A DNA stretch of 16,803 nt from UBA6382 sp963631415 (GCA_963631415.1 CAVGQS010000042.1:1-16803); one strand, 5' to 3'. Shown: positions 1-6,920, counted from the first letter of the stretch. The notes: generated by a model from the sequence alone, not told the origin. Numbers and translations: made by a program.

Positions 1-6
1 TTTTTT

Positions 7-54
7 AAGTCCGCACAAAATTTTTTTAAGTCCTACTTTATAACTTTGAAGTGC
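7..54 (+). repeat. 21-bp-phased AAGTCC array, left end
   Basis: Three units begin at 7 (AAGTCC), 28 (AAGTCC) and 49 (AAGTGC), exactly 21 bp apart. Unit 1 continues GCAC and then an A4T7 tract; unit 2 continues TACTTTATA. The same two units occur on the minus strand at the right end of the window with only a few differences. The 21-bp period equals two helical turns, so the A/T tracts lie on one face of the DNA. No function is recognised. The window starts inside this repeat, so it may be longer. Confidence 0.8.
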
Positions 55-134
55 TTGCGAGCCGTTCTCCTATTGCTTTATGACCATTTTTGGTCGTTTT
101 CTTGGTTTGTTTGGCTAATGCGAGATTTCTGGGC

Positions 135-173
135 AAAAAAAATCCGCGGCCCTGTTGGTTGGGGTCGCGGATT
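135..173 (-). terminator. Intrinsic terminator of the yidD operon
   Basis: A 12-bp stem pairs 141-152 with 162-173 (one G-U pair, 9-nt loop). Read on the minus strand it is followed by a run of eight U (135-142). It lies about 100 nt past the yidD stop, so it closes the LOG-DUF4271-hemD-rnpA-yidD transcript. Nothing gene-like is seen between 174 and 275, which I read as 3' untranslated sequence. Confidence 0.88.
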
Positions 174-275
174 GGTAAGAGTCTCGTCGTTTCGGAGCTG
201 TTTCATGTTTTAGCGGACAGCAATGAAAATTTTTCTTTCCGGCACGCACTGGCTCCGCCTGCCGCCGCTCTGTCG

Positions 276-596
276 CTACGGCACTGGGTCGTAGCCGCTG
301 CCGCCCCACGGGTGGCAGCGCAACACGCGCTTCACGGCGAGCCACAGGCCTTTCACGGGACCGTGCTTGCGCAGAGCCTCGATGGCGTACTGCGAACAGG
401 TTGGCGTGAAGCGGCACACGGGCGGCGTCAGCGGAGAGATGAAGCGCTGGTAAAAACGTATGGGGAGAATCAGCAGCCATGCCACCCGGCTCCCGACCTT
501 GCGAGCTATGGTCCTTGCCGGCGAGGTCTTGGCGGCCGATGCTGCAGATGTCTCTGCGGCTTGCTCTTTCTCCGAAGTCTTGCAATTATCTTTCAT
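276..596 (-). CDS. yidD: Membrane protein insertion efficiency factor YidD
   Basis: The 106-residue product belongs to the YidD/UPF0161 family, small membrane-associated proteins thought to assist YidC-dependent insertion of inner-membrane proteins. The family core spans about residues 37-106: a short hydrophobic stretch (AWLLILPIRFYQ), the signature cysteines in CRFTPTCSQYA, then HGPVKGLW and the usual ending RCHPWGGSGYDPVP. A polar, Ala/Ser-rich N-terminal extension of about 30 residues makes it longer than the usual 70-85 residues. The ATG at 594-596 was chosen because it overlaps the rnpA stop (ATGA). The open frame runs further upstream, but only inside rnpA. The rnpA-yidD order is conserved in many bacteria. 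Family assignment is firm; the detailed role is family knowledge. Confidence 0.95.
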   Translation of the reverse strand: MKDNCKTSEKEQAAETSAASAAKTSPARTIARKVGSRVAWLLILPIRFYQRFISPLTPPVCRFTPTCSQYAIEALRKHGPVKGLWLAVKRVLRCHPWGGSGYDPVP

Positions 597-1015
597 GGCT
601 GTGTCTCGGTCATGGCAACAAAGTTGTTGCCCACTGTCGACAGGAGTTTGCCCATCGCGGCGTGGACTGCGGCGGTGGGCTGGGGCTTGTCGCTGAGCCA
701 CACAAAGGCCACCAGCAGTCCGGTCTGTCCGTTGCCCGAAGCCTCCATCACGTCGGTCAGCGTGTGGCGCTGCAGCCTGTACGCCTCGCGCAGCTGCCGC
801 TTGGCGCGGTTGCGGTCCACGGCGTGGTGCAGCCGCTTCTTGGCCACCGACATGAGCACCTTCACCAGTGGCTCCTCGCCGCCTTGCGCCAAGGGACGCG
901 TGCGGTATACCGCCATGACGGGAAAAGCCGTCGCCGTGCGGTTTTTGCCACGCTCAAAGACGCTCTCTATCTCCTTGAGCAAGGTGATGTGTTCCTTCTT
1001 CCTGAAAGTAAACAT
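593..1015 (-). CDS. rnpA: Ribonuclease P protein component RnpA
   Basis: The 140-residue product is the protein subunit of RNase P, which supports the catalytic RNA in removing 5' leaders from precursor tRNAs. The N terminus MFTFRKKEHI is typical (F...R..EHI). The basic family signature RNRAKRQLREAYR is at residues 68-80, preceded by SVAKKRLHHAVD. The region between the N-terminal strand and the signature is slightly expanded. The start is ATG at 1013-1015. The stop TGA overlaps the yidD ATG by four bases (ATGA), suggesting translational coupling. hemD ends 49 nt upstream; that gap contains a small GC hairpin (CGGGCG/CGCCCG) of unknown meaning. The common rpmH neighbour is absent here. Confidence 0.95.
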   Translation of the reverse strand: MFTFRKKEHITLLKEIESVFERGKNRTATAFPVMAVYRTRPLAQGGEEPLVKVLMSVAKKRLHHAVDRNRAKRQLREAYRLQRHTLTDVMEASGNGQTGLLVAFVWLSDKPQPTAAVHAAMGKLLSTVGNNFVAMTETQP

Positions 1016-1064
1016 TGTGGGGGTAGGTATGTGTGCGCGGGCGGTCCTTGCGCCCGTCGCGTCG

Positions 1065-1811
1065 TCAGGCTTTCTGAGCCTTGAGGTAGTCCTCTACGGC
1101 GCCCGCCATCGACTGGCCCTGGCCCTGCACCACCTTTATGTCGACGCGGAAACCCAGTTTCTCCAGCTTCTTGGCAGTACCCTCGCCAAAGCAGGCAAAC
1201 ACCGTGTCGCCCTGCTTGTAGTCGGGGTAGTTCTCCACCAGCGACTTGGCACCGCTGGGGGTGAAGAACACCAGCATGTCGTAGTCGAACGGCACGCTCT
1301 TGTCCAGCTTGGCGCTCACCGTGCGATACATCACGCAGTCGGTGTGCACTATGCCCTTGCTGTCGAGCAGGTCCGACAGGTCCTTGCGGTGCACGTCGCT
1401 CTGCGGAATGAAGAATTTCTCCTTCTTGTGCTTCAGCATCACGTCGAGCAGGTCTGGCAGGAGGCCCGACTTGCCGAAGAATATCTTGCGCTTGCGATAC
1501 TGTATGTACTGCTGCACGTAGAGCGACACCTGCTGGGAGATGAAGAAATACTTCATGTCCTCCGGCAGCGTGATGCGCATGTCCTTGCACAGGCTGAAGA
1601 AGTGGTTGATGGCGTGCTTGGAGTTAAACACAACGGCGGTGTGGCTCAGTATGTCCACTTTCTGAGCCCGGATTTCTCTCGGCTGTAGCCTCTCCACGGC
1701 TATGAGCGAACGGAAGTCTACCTGTATTCCGTATTTCTCACCAATAGTTTGGAAGGGGGATTTGGCGTTGGCCGCCGGCACGGGTTGCGAAACAAGAATT
1801 TTCTTGACCAT
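1065..1811 (-). CDS. hemD: Uroporphyrinogen-III synthase (HemD family)
   Basis: The 248-residue product matches uroporphyrinogen-III synthase, which closes and inverts ring D of hydroxymethylbilane to give uroporphyrinogen III in tetrapyrrole synthesis. The family is poorly conserved, so the call rests on overall pattern: an N-terminal ILVSQP strand, a TAVVFNSKHAINHFF stretch near residues 58-72, then in the second half MLVFFTPSGAKSLVENYP followed by FACFGEGTAKKLEKLGF, which corresponds to the usual FTSPSGV...A.G..TA..L...G pattern. The length is normal. The start is ATG at 1809-1811, 42 nt after the DUF4271 stop. The string hemD-rnpA-yidD is a known arrangement in Bacteroidota and supports the call. 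Other hem genes are not visible here. Confidence 0.9.
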   Translation of the reverse strand: MVKKILVSQPVPAANAKSPFQTIGEKYGIQVDFRSLIAVERLQPREIRAQKVDILSHTAVVFNSKHAINHFFSLCKDMRITLPEDMKYFFISQQVSLYVQQYIQYRKRKIFFGKSGLLPDLLDVMLKHKKEKFFIPQSDVHRKDLSDLLDSKGIVHTDCVMYRTVSAKLDKSVPFDYDMLVFFTPSGAKSLVENYPDYKQGDTVFACFGEGTAKKLEKLGFRVDIKVVQGQGQSMAGAVEDYLKAQKA

Positions 1812-1853
1812 GATGGTTGTATTGTTACTCTAAACTATACAGAGTCGCAAGAC

Positions 1854-2786
1854 TCATATTAACAGATATTCGTTGATTTTTTCCAGAATTTTCCACAGGA
1901 AAAGGAGTGGGAGAAATTCCAAAGTGCAAAAGTACAAAATACTTAAAATACTGCCAAACGGGCATGCGAAAAAGATTTGGCGGGTCTTCAGCAACAGCAG
2001 CAATTCGTTGACACCAAGTATAGCAAGCAGGGCATAGATGCAAACTTCAAGTGGCAATTCAAAGAACATCATCAGCAGCGGCAGCGGCAGCAGCATCACG
2101 GCCTTGCTGATAACCAGCAGGTTGTAGCCGTCGAGCCACACGCCGCGCTTCTCGTCGTCAAAAAAGGTCCAGTTGAACGACAGCAGCAGCCCGTACTTCA
2201 CCGCGAAATATACCATCACCGCCGCTACGTCTGCCGCCAGTATCACGAGGGGCGACACCACGGTGGTGCCGTAGCCGGCGCCCGCCCCTACGCAGCAGAA
2301 GACGAGCAGTCCCAGCACGGCGCTCTCCAGCGCTGCCACGCCGGCCTGGTGCCTCACGTTGCTCTCCGACTTGAGCGCCACGCTCTCGCTGCGCCCGCGG
2401 TTGTGGAAGAAGTTCTTTATCTGCAGGACTATGGCGTGGCGGTTGCGGCTCGCCACATAACTGGCCAGCAGCACACAGACCAGCAGCACGCCCACTACCA
2501 CGGTGTCGTTGGCGGGACGGTAGGCCACGGGGGTGCCGCTCACTCCGGCGAAGTGCAGCCTGGCGCCTGCGTCGGCATTCCGGCAGCTGCCGAAGAAGCC
2601 GTAGTTGCCAAACAGCAGCGCGGAGTCGGGGGCGGTCGTCGTGGCGGCGGGTTGGCTGGCGCTGAGCGTGTCGCCCTGCTGGGCGGCGGCCTTCTGCGCG
2701 GCAGGACCCTGCGCGGCAGTCGCCAGCCCGGCTCCGGTGGAGTCAGCCTGGTGGTGTGTGGCGGCTTTGAGTGTGTCCTGCAGCAT
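1854..2786 (-). CDS. DUF4271 multi-spanning membrane protein
   Basis: This 310-residue protein resembles the Bacteroidota-specific DUF4271 family; no function is established. The first ~55 residues are low-complexity (Ala, Gln, Thr, Ser rich) with no clear signal peptide. Hydrophobic segments follow: one around residues 95-112 (TVVVGVLLVCVLLASYVA), then a polar stretch with KNFFHNRGRSES, and at least five more segments to the C terminus, which ends in a hydrophobic WKILEKINEYLLI. It lies between the LOG gene (14-nt gap) and hemD (42-nt gap) and is clearly co-transcribed. DUF4271 next to hemD is recurrent in Bacteroidota, hinting at a link with membrane or heme biology, but that is inference. 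Confidence 0.85.
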   Translation of the reverse strand: MLQDTLKAATHHQADSTGAGLATAAQGPAAQKAAAQQGDTLSASQPAATTTAPDSALLFGNYGFFGSCRNADAGARLHFAGVSGTPVAYRPANDTVVVGVLLVCVLLASYVASRNRHAIVLQIKNFFHNRGRSESVALKSESNVRHQAGVAALESAVLGLLVFCCVGAGAGYGTTVVSPLVILAADVAAVMVYFAVKYGLLLSFNWTFFDDEKRGVWLDGYNLLVISKAVMLLPLPLLMMFFELPLEVCIYALLAILGVNELLLLLKTRQIFFACPFGSILSILYFCTLEFLPLLFLWKILEKINEYLLI

Positions 2787-2800
2787 AGTCTTGTTGTTGC

Positions 2801-3343
2801 TTATTTGCCTTCGAGCAGCGGGAAGAGTTCCTTTGGCTCTTGTATCACGCCGAGCAGTTCGAGGTCGGTGTCACGGCGCAAGAAGCGCTCCGCACGGCAC
2901 TGCCTCAGCCAGTCGAGCAGTTTGTCGTAGAAGTGGTCGTAGTTGAGCACGGCGATGGGCTTGCTGAACAGCCCGAGCTGCTTGCGCGTGATGGTCTCAA
3001 AAAACTCCTCCATCGTGCCGTAGCCGCCCGGCAGCACCAAGACGGCGTCGCAGTGGTCTCTGAACCACTGCTTGCGCTCGTTCATGTCGCTCACAATGAC
3101 GGTCTCGTCGAGGCCCTCCTGCAGCCATCCGCGGTCCACCATCCACTGGGGTATCACGCCTGCCACCGTGCCGCCGGCGTCGTGGCAGCCTCTATAGGCG
3201 GCGCCCATCAGCCCCTCACTGCCGGCACCGGTGATCAGCCGCCACCCGTTCAGGGCGCACAGCCGCCCCACTTCGTAGGCGGCGTGCTTGTAGCGCTCGT
3301 CGACGTCCTCGCTCGAGGCGCAGTATATGCACAGTGATTTCAT
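2801..3343 (-). CDS. LOG-family phosphoribohydrolase (TIGR00730)
   Basis: The 180-residue product is a LOG/lysine-decarboxylase-like Rossmann protein. Characterised relatives release a free base from nucleoside 5'-monophosphates (cytokinin-type riboside monophosphates). The defining motif PGGYGTMEE (PGGxGTxxE) is at residues 105-113, with MNERK at 87-91 and a nucleotide-loop-like ITGAGSEGLMGAA at 37-49. The family usually reads GGG in this loop and here it is GAGS. The length is typical. The start is ATG at 3341-3343, giving the normal KSLCIYCASS N terminus. It is the first gene of the five-gene unit and is separated from metK by 115 bp that hold a strong hairpin. The physiological substrate in Bacteroidales is not known; old database names calling it lysine decarboxylase are misleading. 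Confidence 0.9.
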   Translation of the reverse strand: MKSLCIYCASSEDVDERYKHAAYEVGRLCALNGWRLITGAGSEGLMGAAYRGCHDAGGTVAGVIPQWMVDRGWLQEGLDETVIVSDMNERKQWFRDHCDAVLVLPGGYGTMEEFFETITRKQLGLFSKPIAVLNYDHFYDKLLDWLRQCRAERFLRRDTDLELLGVIQEPKELFPLLEGK

Positions 3344-3362
3344 CGTCTGTCGGTTTGCTATT

Positions 3363-3404
3363 GCCGGCGCCCCTAAGGTTGTGCTCTGGGGCGCCGGCTT
3401 TTTT
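3363..3404 (+). terminator. Strong hairpin with plus-strand U-tract between metK and LOG gene
   Basis: A perfect 11-bp GC stem (GCCGGCGCCCC at 3363-3373 with 3388-3398, 14-nt loop) is followed on the plus strand by T6-A-T4. By sequence it is a plus-strand intrinsic terminator, yet both flanking genes are on the minus strand. Read on the minus strand it has an A-tract before the stem and no U-run after it, so it would stop metK transcripts only weakly. It may act in both directions or block antisense transcription into metK. Confidence 0.65.
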
Positions 3405-3458
3405 ATTTTGTTGCGCTGCAGTATGCCGTCGTTGCCGGCTGCTGCGCTTCTCCCGGCT

Positions 3459-4736
3459 TTAGAGACCGAAGGCCTCCTTTACCTTATCTATATAGTCCAG
3501 TTTCTCCCAGCTGAAGAGCTCCACCTCCACAGGCTTGCCGCCAAACGTCTTGGTCACCACCTGGGGCGTGCGGCCGAAGTGGCCGTAGGCTGCCGTCTCG
3601 GTATACTTGGGCTGGCGCAGGCTGAACTGCTCCTCTATGGCGTAGGGGCGCAGGTCCCACAGCTCTGCCACCTTGCGGGCTATCTCGCCGTCGCTGGCTG
3701 CCACGTGGCTGCGGCCGTAGGTGTTGACATAGATATTGATAGGTTCAGCCACACCGATGGCGTAGCTCAGCTCCACCAGCATCTCGTCGGCCACGCCGGC
3801 AGCCACCATGTTCTTGGCTATGTGGCGCGCAGCGTAGGCTGCCGAGCGGTCCACCTTGCTGGGGTCCTTGCCCGAGAAGGCGCCGCCGCCGTGGGCTCCC
3901 TTGCCGCCGTAGGTGTCTACGATGATTTTGCGGCCCGTCAGACCCGTGTCGCCGTGGGGGCCGCCAATCACGAACTTGCCCGTGGGGTTCACGAAATATT
4001 TGATGCCGTTGTCGAAGAGTGCCTTGATTTTGTCGCTGTGTATGCCTGCCACCACGCGCGGCATGAGTATCTCCTTCACGTCGCGTGCTATGGCGTCCAC
4101 CATCTCGGCGTCGGCCTTGTCCTGAGCCTCCTGGCCCGGCTGACTGGGCTTCACGAATTCGTCGTGCTGGGTAGACACCACGATGGTGTCGATGCGCTGG
4201 GGCACGCCCTCGTCGCTATACTCCACCGTCACCTGGCTCTTGGCGTCGGGACGCAAGTAGGTCATCTGCTTGCCCTCGCGCCGTATGGCGGCAAGCTCCT
4301 TGAGTATCTCGTGGGCGAGGTAAAGGGGCAGCGGCATGTAGGTCTCCGTCTCGTTGTTGGCGTAGCCGAACATCATGCCCTGGTCGCCGGCACCCTGAGC
4401 GTAGGGGTCGCTGCGCTCCACGCCGCGGTTGATGTCGGGGCTCTGCGAGTGCAGGGCGTTGAGGATGCCGCAGCTGTCGGCGTCAAACATATACTCGGCC
4501 TTGGTGTAGCCTATGCGGCGAATGGTGCTCCTCACCACGTCGTGCAGGTCGAGCGCCGCAGTGGTCTTTATCTCACCCGCCACAATCACCTGGCCCGTTG
4601 TCACAAGCGTCTCGCACGCCACCTTCGACTGGGGGTCGCCCGCCAGTATCTGGTCGAGCACCGCGTCGCTAATCTGGTCGGCCACCTTGTCGGGATGACC
4701 CTCTGAAACTGATTCTGAAGTAAATAGATAGCTCAT
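3459..4736 (-). CDS. metK: S-adenosylmethionine synthetase MetK
   Basis: The 425-residue enzyme makes S-adenosylmethionine from methionine and ATP in the cytoplasm. Family motifs are all present: FTSESVSEGHPDK at residues 5-17, GAGDQGMMFGYA from residue 115, and the glycine-rich GGGAFSGKDPSKVDRS in the central domain, followed by the C-terminal domain ending KEAFGL. The length is slightly above the E. coli enzyme, as in other Bacteroidota. The start is ATG at 4734-4736. It appears to be monocistronic: it has its own promoter and a roughly 250-nt leader containing a SAM-II-type riboswitch, so the product would feed back on its own synthesis. Confidence 0.98.
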   Translation of the reverse strand: MSYLFTSESVSEGHPDKVADQISDAVLDQILAGDPQSKVACETLVTTGQVIVAGEIKTTAALDLHDVVRSTIRRIGYTKAEYMFDADSCGILNALHSQSPDINRGVERSDPYAQGAGDQGMMFGYANNETETYMPLPLYLAHEILKELAAIRREGKQMTYLRPDAKSQVTVEYSDEGVPQRIDTIVVSTQHDEFVKPSQPGQEAQDKADAEMVDAIARDVKEILMPRVVAGIHSDKIKALFDNGIKYFVNPTGKFVIGGPHGDTGLTGRKIIVDTYGGKGAHGGGAFSGKDPSKVDRSAAYAARHIAKNMVAAGVADEMLVELSYAIGVAEPINIYVNTYGRSHVAASDGEIARKVAELWDLRPYAIEEQFSLRQPKYTETAAYGHFGRTPQVVTKTFGGKPVEVELFSWEKLDYIDKVKEAFGL

Positions 4737-4826
4737 CGTGTATGCTGTTTATGGTTTTCTTTCGCATTTTAACCGAAGCAGTACAGAAGCTGGAGGAAAC
4801 ATTCGCCGCTCGAGTGGACGGCTCTC

Positions 4827-4890
4827 AAAAACGCATGGCGCTAAACCTGCCTGCTGCCAGCCGCGCGCGTCTCCGGGACTCCCCGTCCCG
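4827..4890 (-). promoter_or_regulatory. Possible expression platform in metK leader
   Basis: Between the riboswitch and metK lies a GC-rich stretch with a perfect 6-bp hairpin (CGGGAC 4890-4885 with GTCCCG 4879-4874, loop GGGGA). A looser hairpin follows, ACGC/GCGT outside and TGGC/GCCA inside, ending in U5 at 4831-4827. It could be an attenuator, since the aptamer is too far (about 185 nt) from the metK start to mask it directly. This is inference from base pairing by eye. Confidence 0.35.
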
Positions 4891-4920
4891 CCGCTCCGCC
4901 GCATTGGCGCTGTCGTTTAA

Positions 4921-4977
4921 CTGCCGTTTTTAGCATTTTTTCAAGTGGTTGCAAGCAGCTCAAATCTCTCCACTCCT
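4921..4977 (-). promoter_or_regulatory. SAM-II-type riboswitch upstream of metK
   Basis: Read on the minus strand, this has the SAM-II (metA motif) layout: P1 AGTGG (4974-4970) pairs with CCACT; the loop carries GATTTGAG and CTTGCAA; the tail carries AATGCTAAAA. A pseudoknot can form between CTGC in the loop (4958-4955) and GCAG (4924-4921) after GCTAAAAACG. The conserved blocks match the SAM-II consensus as I remember it. It begins about 15 nt after the predicted -7 box, so it is the very 5' end of the transcript, and it precedes metK, the SAM synthase gene. SAM-II is known from alphaproteobacteria and Bacteroidota. Confidence 0.85.
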
Positions 4978-4991
4978 GTGCTTTCGCGCTG

Positions 4992-4999
4992 CAAAGTTA
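4992..4999 (-). promoter_or_regulatory. metK promoter -7 box TAACTTTG
   Basis: The minus strand reads TAACTTTGC, an exact match to the Bacteroidota -7 element TAnnTTTG. A clear -33 TTTG is not obvious. Its position, just ahead of the SAM-II aptamer, is what is expected for a transcript starting near 4985, and it supports both calls. Confidence 0.75.
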
Positions 5000-5194
5000 C
5001 ATCCTTTACTCCGCCGCACCAAGAAATCCCCCCAATTTTTCTCTCTCGCTCCCCCAGCCCACCCCCAGACGCCCACAATCTCTCTGGCAACCCCAACGCC
5101 AAACAGACCTCGTTCTTTTGTTCCCACAAGCCCGAACTCCGCCTGCCTTTCTGACCACCTTTTCTGACCATCTTTCCGACCACCTTGTTACGCA

Positions 5195-5223
5195 CCTTTC
5201 GAACATTCTCACATTCGGGACAA
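5195..5223 (+). repeat. 29-bp dispersed element, copy 1
   Basis: It begins CCTTTCGAACATTC and ends ATTCGGGACAA. The minus strand at 14867-14895 has the same sequence except for three bases in the middle. Both copies lie in repeat-rich spacers next to a repeat-bounded accessory gene. Confidence 0.7.
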
Positions 5224-5227
5224 TAAC

Positions 5228-5278
5228 CAATGCCGCCGCACATAGCCCTTCCTTTTAGGGAAGGGTTGGGTTAGGCTT
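5228..5278 (+). repeat. 51-bp direct repeat, copy 1
   Basis: Identical to 6870-6920. It contains a 7-bp hairpin (CCCTTCC TTTTAG GGAAGGG) followed by TTGGGTTAGGCTT, similar in style to interspersed hairpin repeats common in bacterial genomes. With copy 2 it brackets the DUF1016 pseudogene. Confidence 0.9.
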
Positions 5279-5403
5279 CCCAGATTTTCCTCCCCTTTTG
5301 CTCCTTTTTGTACGTATTGTTATTATCTTTACGAAAGCAATCACAACAAACAGCATCAACAAGGCATAAGAACCAAAGCCTCCTCAAAACGAACTAATTT
5401 AGC

Positions 5404-6477
5404 ATGGCAAAAGATGTAAAAACCATTCTTTCGGACGGCAGCACAGTTACCAATTTGATTACAGACCTTCGCCAAATTATTGACGAAGCGAGAAGCCACG
5501 TTGCATCCACCGTCAATTACGAGCTGACCATGATGTACTGGCACATCGGAGAGCGCATCAACCGTGACATACTTGGAAATGAGCGCGCTGCATACGGAGA
5601 ACAAATTGTCGCGACAGTGTCGCGACAATTGCAAGCCATATACGGACCAAAAGGGTTTGAAGTAAGAAATGTTCGAAGAATGATGCAGTTTGCCACATTG
5701 TTTCGGGACATTCAAATTGTGACACCACTGGCGACACAATTGTCGTGGTCTCATTTTCTGATAGTTATGTCGCTTAAAGACGAGCTTCAGCGTGAGTTCT
5801 ATCTCACAATGGCAGCCTCGGAGCATTGGAGCAAAAGAATGCTTCAGTCCAAGATAGACGGCATGCTCTTCTAACGTACTGCCATCGCCCAAAAACCAGA
5901 TGAACTTATCAAGCAGGAACTCGCGAACATACGAGACAATAAAACTATCACTCCCGACATCGTTTTCAAGAGTCCATATTTCCTCGAGTTTGCTGGACTG
6001 AAAGGGATGTACAGCGAGAAGGACTTGGAGGACAGTCTCGTGGCTCACTTGGAGCAGTTCATCTTGGAGTTGGGCAATGGCTTCTGTTTCATCGAACGCC
6101 AAAAGCGCATGATTATTGACGGCGAGGATTTTTATCTTGACCTGCTGTTCTATCATCGCAAGCTGCATCGACTGGTAGCAATTGACCTGAAGCTTGGTCG
6201 CTTCAAAGCGCAATACAAAGGTCAGATGGAGTTGTATCTTCGCTGGCTTGAAGCCAATGAAACGGAGCCGGGAGAAGAGAGCCCTATGGGACTTTTGCTA
6301 TGCACGGAGGGAAGCGAAGAGCAGATAGAACTCTTGCAGTTGGACAAAGCCGGAATAAAGGTGGCAAAATACCTTACAGAACTGCCTCCCCGTGAATTAC
6401 TCATGCAACAAATCCAGAAATCTTTGGCAGAAGCCAAAGAAAGGCTCGGCAATGAAGACAAGGAGGAGTACAACTAA
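5404..6477 (+). pseudogene. DUF1016/YhcG PD-(D/E)XK nuclease gene with internal stop
   Basis: The reading frame would give 357 residues but has one TAA at 5872-5874 (codon 157). Before it lies the DUF1016 N-terminal domain (WHIGERI, EQIVATVSRQL, LSWSHFL, SEHWSKRMLQSKIDGMLF). After it, in the same frame and without a frameshift, come RTAIAQKPDELIKQELA and the nuclease domain, with D246 in FYLDLLFYH and D261/K263 in AIDLKLG as PD-(D/E)XK residues, ending in a charged tail. Relatives usually read (Y/E)ERTA here, so a GAA to TAA change at 5872 explains the stop. A second start at ATG 6007 is possible but lacks the linker. YhcG-type proteins are linked to restriction or defence, with no firm role. 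It is the only plus-strand gene and is visibly more A/T-rich than its neighbours, suggesting acquisition. A sequencing error is the main alternative to decay. Confidence 0.85.
5604..5630. repeat. Perfect 13-bp palindrome inside the DUF1016 gene
   Basis: AATTGTCGCGACA and its exact reverse complement flank a single G. It lies within codons for EQIVATVSRQL of the DUF1016 domain. It could be chance from the codons used, or a binding site. Confidence 0.8.
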
Positions 6478-6679
6478 ATGAGTGCAAAACTATGACGTTG
6501 GAATCTCCTGCTTTCGTCACATTTTGCGCGACGCAGGTTTAATCTCCTGGTTGTCTACAGCAGTATGGCTGAAAACCATGATTTTGGGTGTCCCCGCTCT
6601 TTTTTGGCAGCAGTTTGAATTGTTGCAGTCCGCTAACACTTTTTTTTGACGACTCTAAAGCATTGCGCCACCTCGTTTC

Positions 6680-6847
6680 ATTTCAGTTCATCAGAGAAGG
6701 ACTTGCGCTCATCGGAGGGCCACCAGGCGATTCAATTTTCGCGGAAACGGATAGCCAGTCAAACATAAACGGCTAACCTTTTCTGACAGCCTAGAAAAAT
6801 TAAGTCCGCGCGAGATGAATAGAAGTGCTTCTCTGATGAACTGAAGT
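6680..6847. repeat. Imperfect 25-bp inverted repeat with 118-bp spacer
   Basis: The arms 6680-6704 and 6823-6847 match at 23 of 25 positions when one is reversed; the shared core is CTTCTCTGATGAACTGAA. The right arm is itself the second unit of the 21-bp-phased array, and the left arm also begins with AAGTCC on the minus strand, so the two structures are related. Confidence 0.7.
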
Positions 6848-6850
6848 CCT
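6802..6850 (+). repeat. Internal 21-bp-phased AAGTCC-type array
   Basis: AAGTCC at 6802, AAGTGC at 6823 and AAGTCC at 6844 are spaced exactly 21 bp apart, the same headers and period as the arrays at both window ends. The bases between the headers differ from those at the ends (no long A/T tract). Confidence 0.6.
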
Positions 6851-6869
6851 AGTTTTTTGAATCGAGATA

Positions 6870-6920
6870 CAATGCCGCCGCACATAGCCCTTCCTTTTAG
6901 GGAAGGGTTGGGTTAGGCTT
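6870..6920 (+). repeat. 51-bp direct repeat, copy 2
   Basis: Identical over 51 bp to 5228-5278. It lies 14 bp from the gltS stop codon, so on the minus strand its hairpin could also end or protect gltS transcripts, although no U-run follows the stem. Confidence 0.9.

Larger units (their letters stand above)
5000..5403. other. Gene-free stretch with short repeats between metK leader and DUF1016 gene
   Basis: No supportable gene. It is C-rich on the plus strand and holds: three imperfect CYGACCA units at 5151, 5164 and 5176; a 29-bp element at 5195-5223 that recurs inverted at 14867-14895 (26 of 29 bases); and the first 51-bp repeat (5228-5278). A weak promoter-like TATCTTTA at 5324-5331 precedes the DUF1016 gene on the plus strand. 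Open frames here overlap the metK leader and look spurious. Confidence 0.6.

Noticed and set aside
90..1688. Long plus-strand open frame opposite yidD, rnpA and hemD
   Set aside because: It lies antisense to three recognisable genes and its translation has no family features. GC-rich genes often leave such shadow frames.
3327..4706. 459-codon plus-strand frame opposite metK
   Set aside because: metK on the other strand has all its catalytic motifs. The His/Val/Leu/Ala-rich product is typical of an antisense shadow.
4941..5243. 100-codon minus-strand ORF upstream of metK
   Set aside because: It covers the metK promoter and the SAM-II aptamer and runs through short repeats; its composition is not protein-like.
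6007..6477. Separate gene for the C-terminal nuclease half of DUF1016
   Set aside because: It is in frame with the upstream half, and family sequence continues through the stretch between the TAA and this ATG. A single gene with one nonsense codon explains it better.
6588..6776. Small plus-strand ORF after the DUF1016 gene
   Set aside because: No recognised family, and it overlaps an inverted-repeat arm. I could not support it as a gene.
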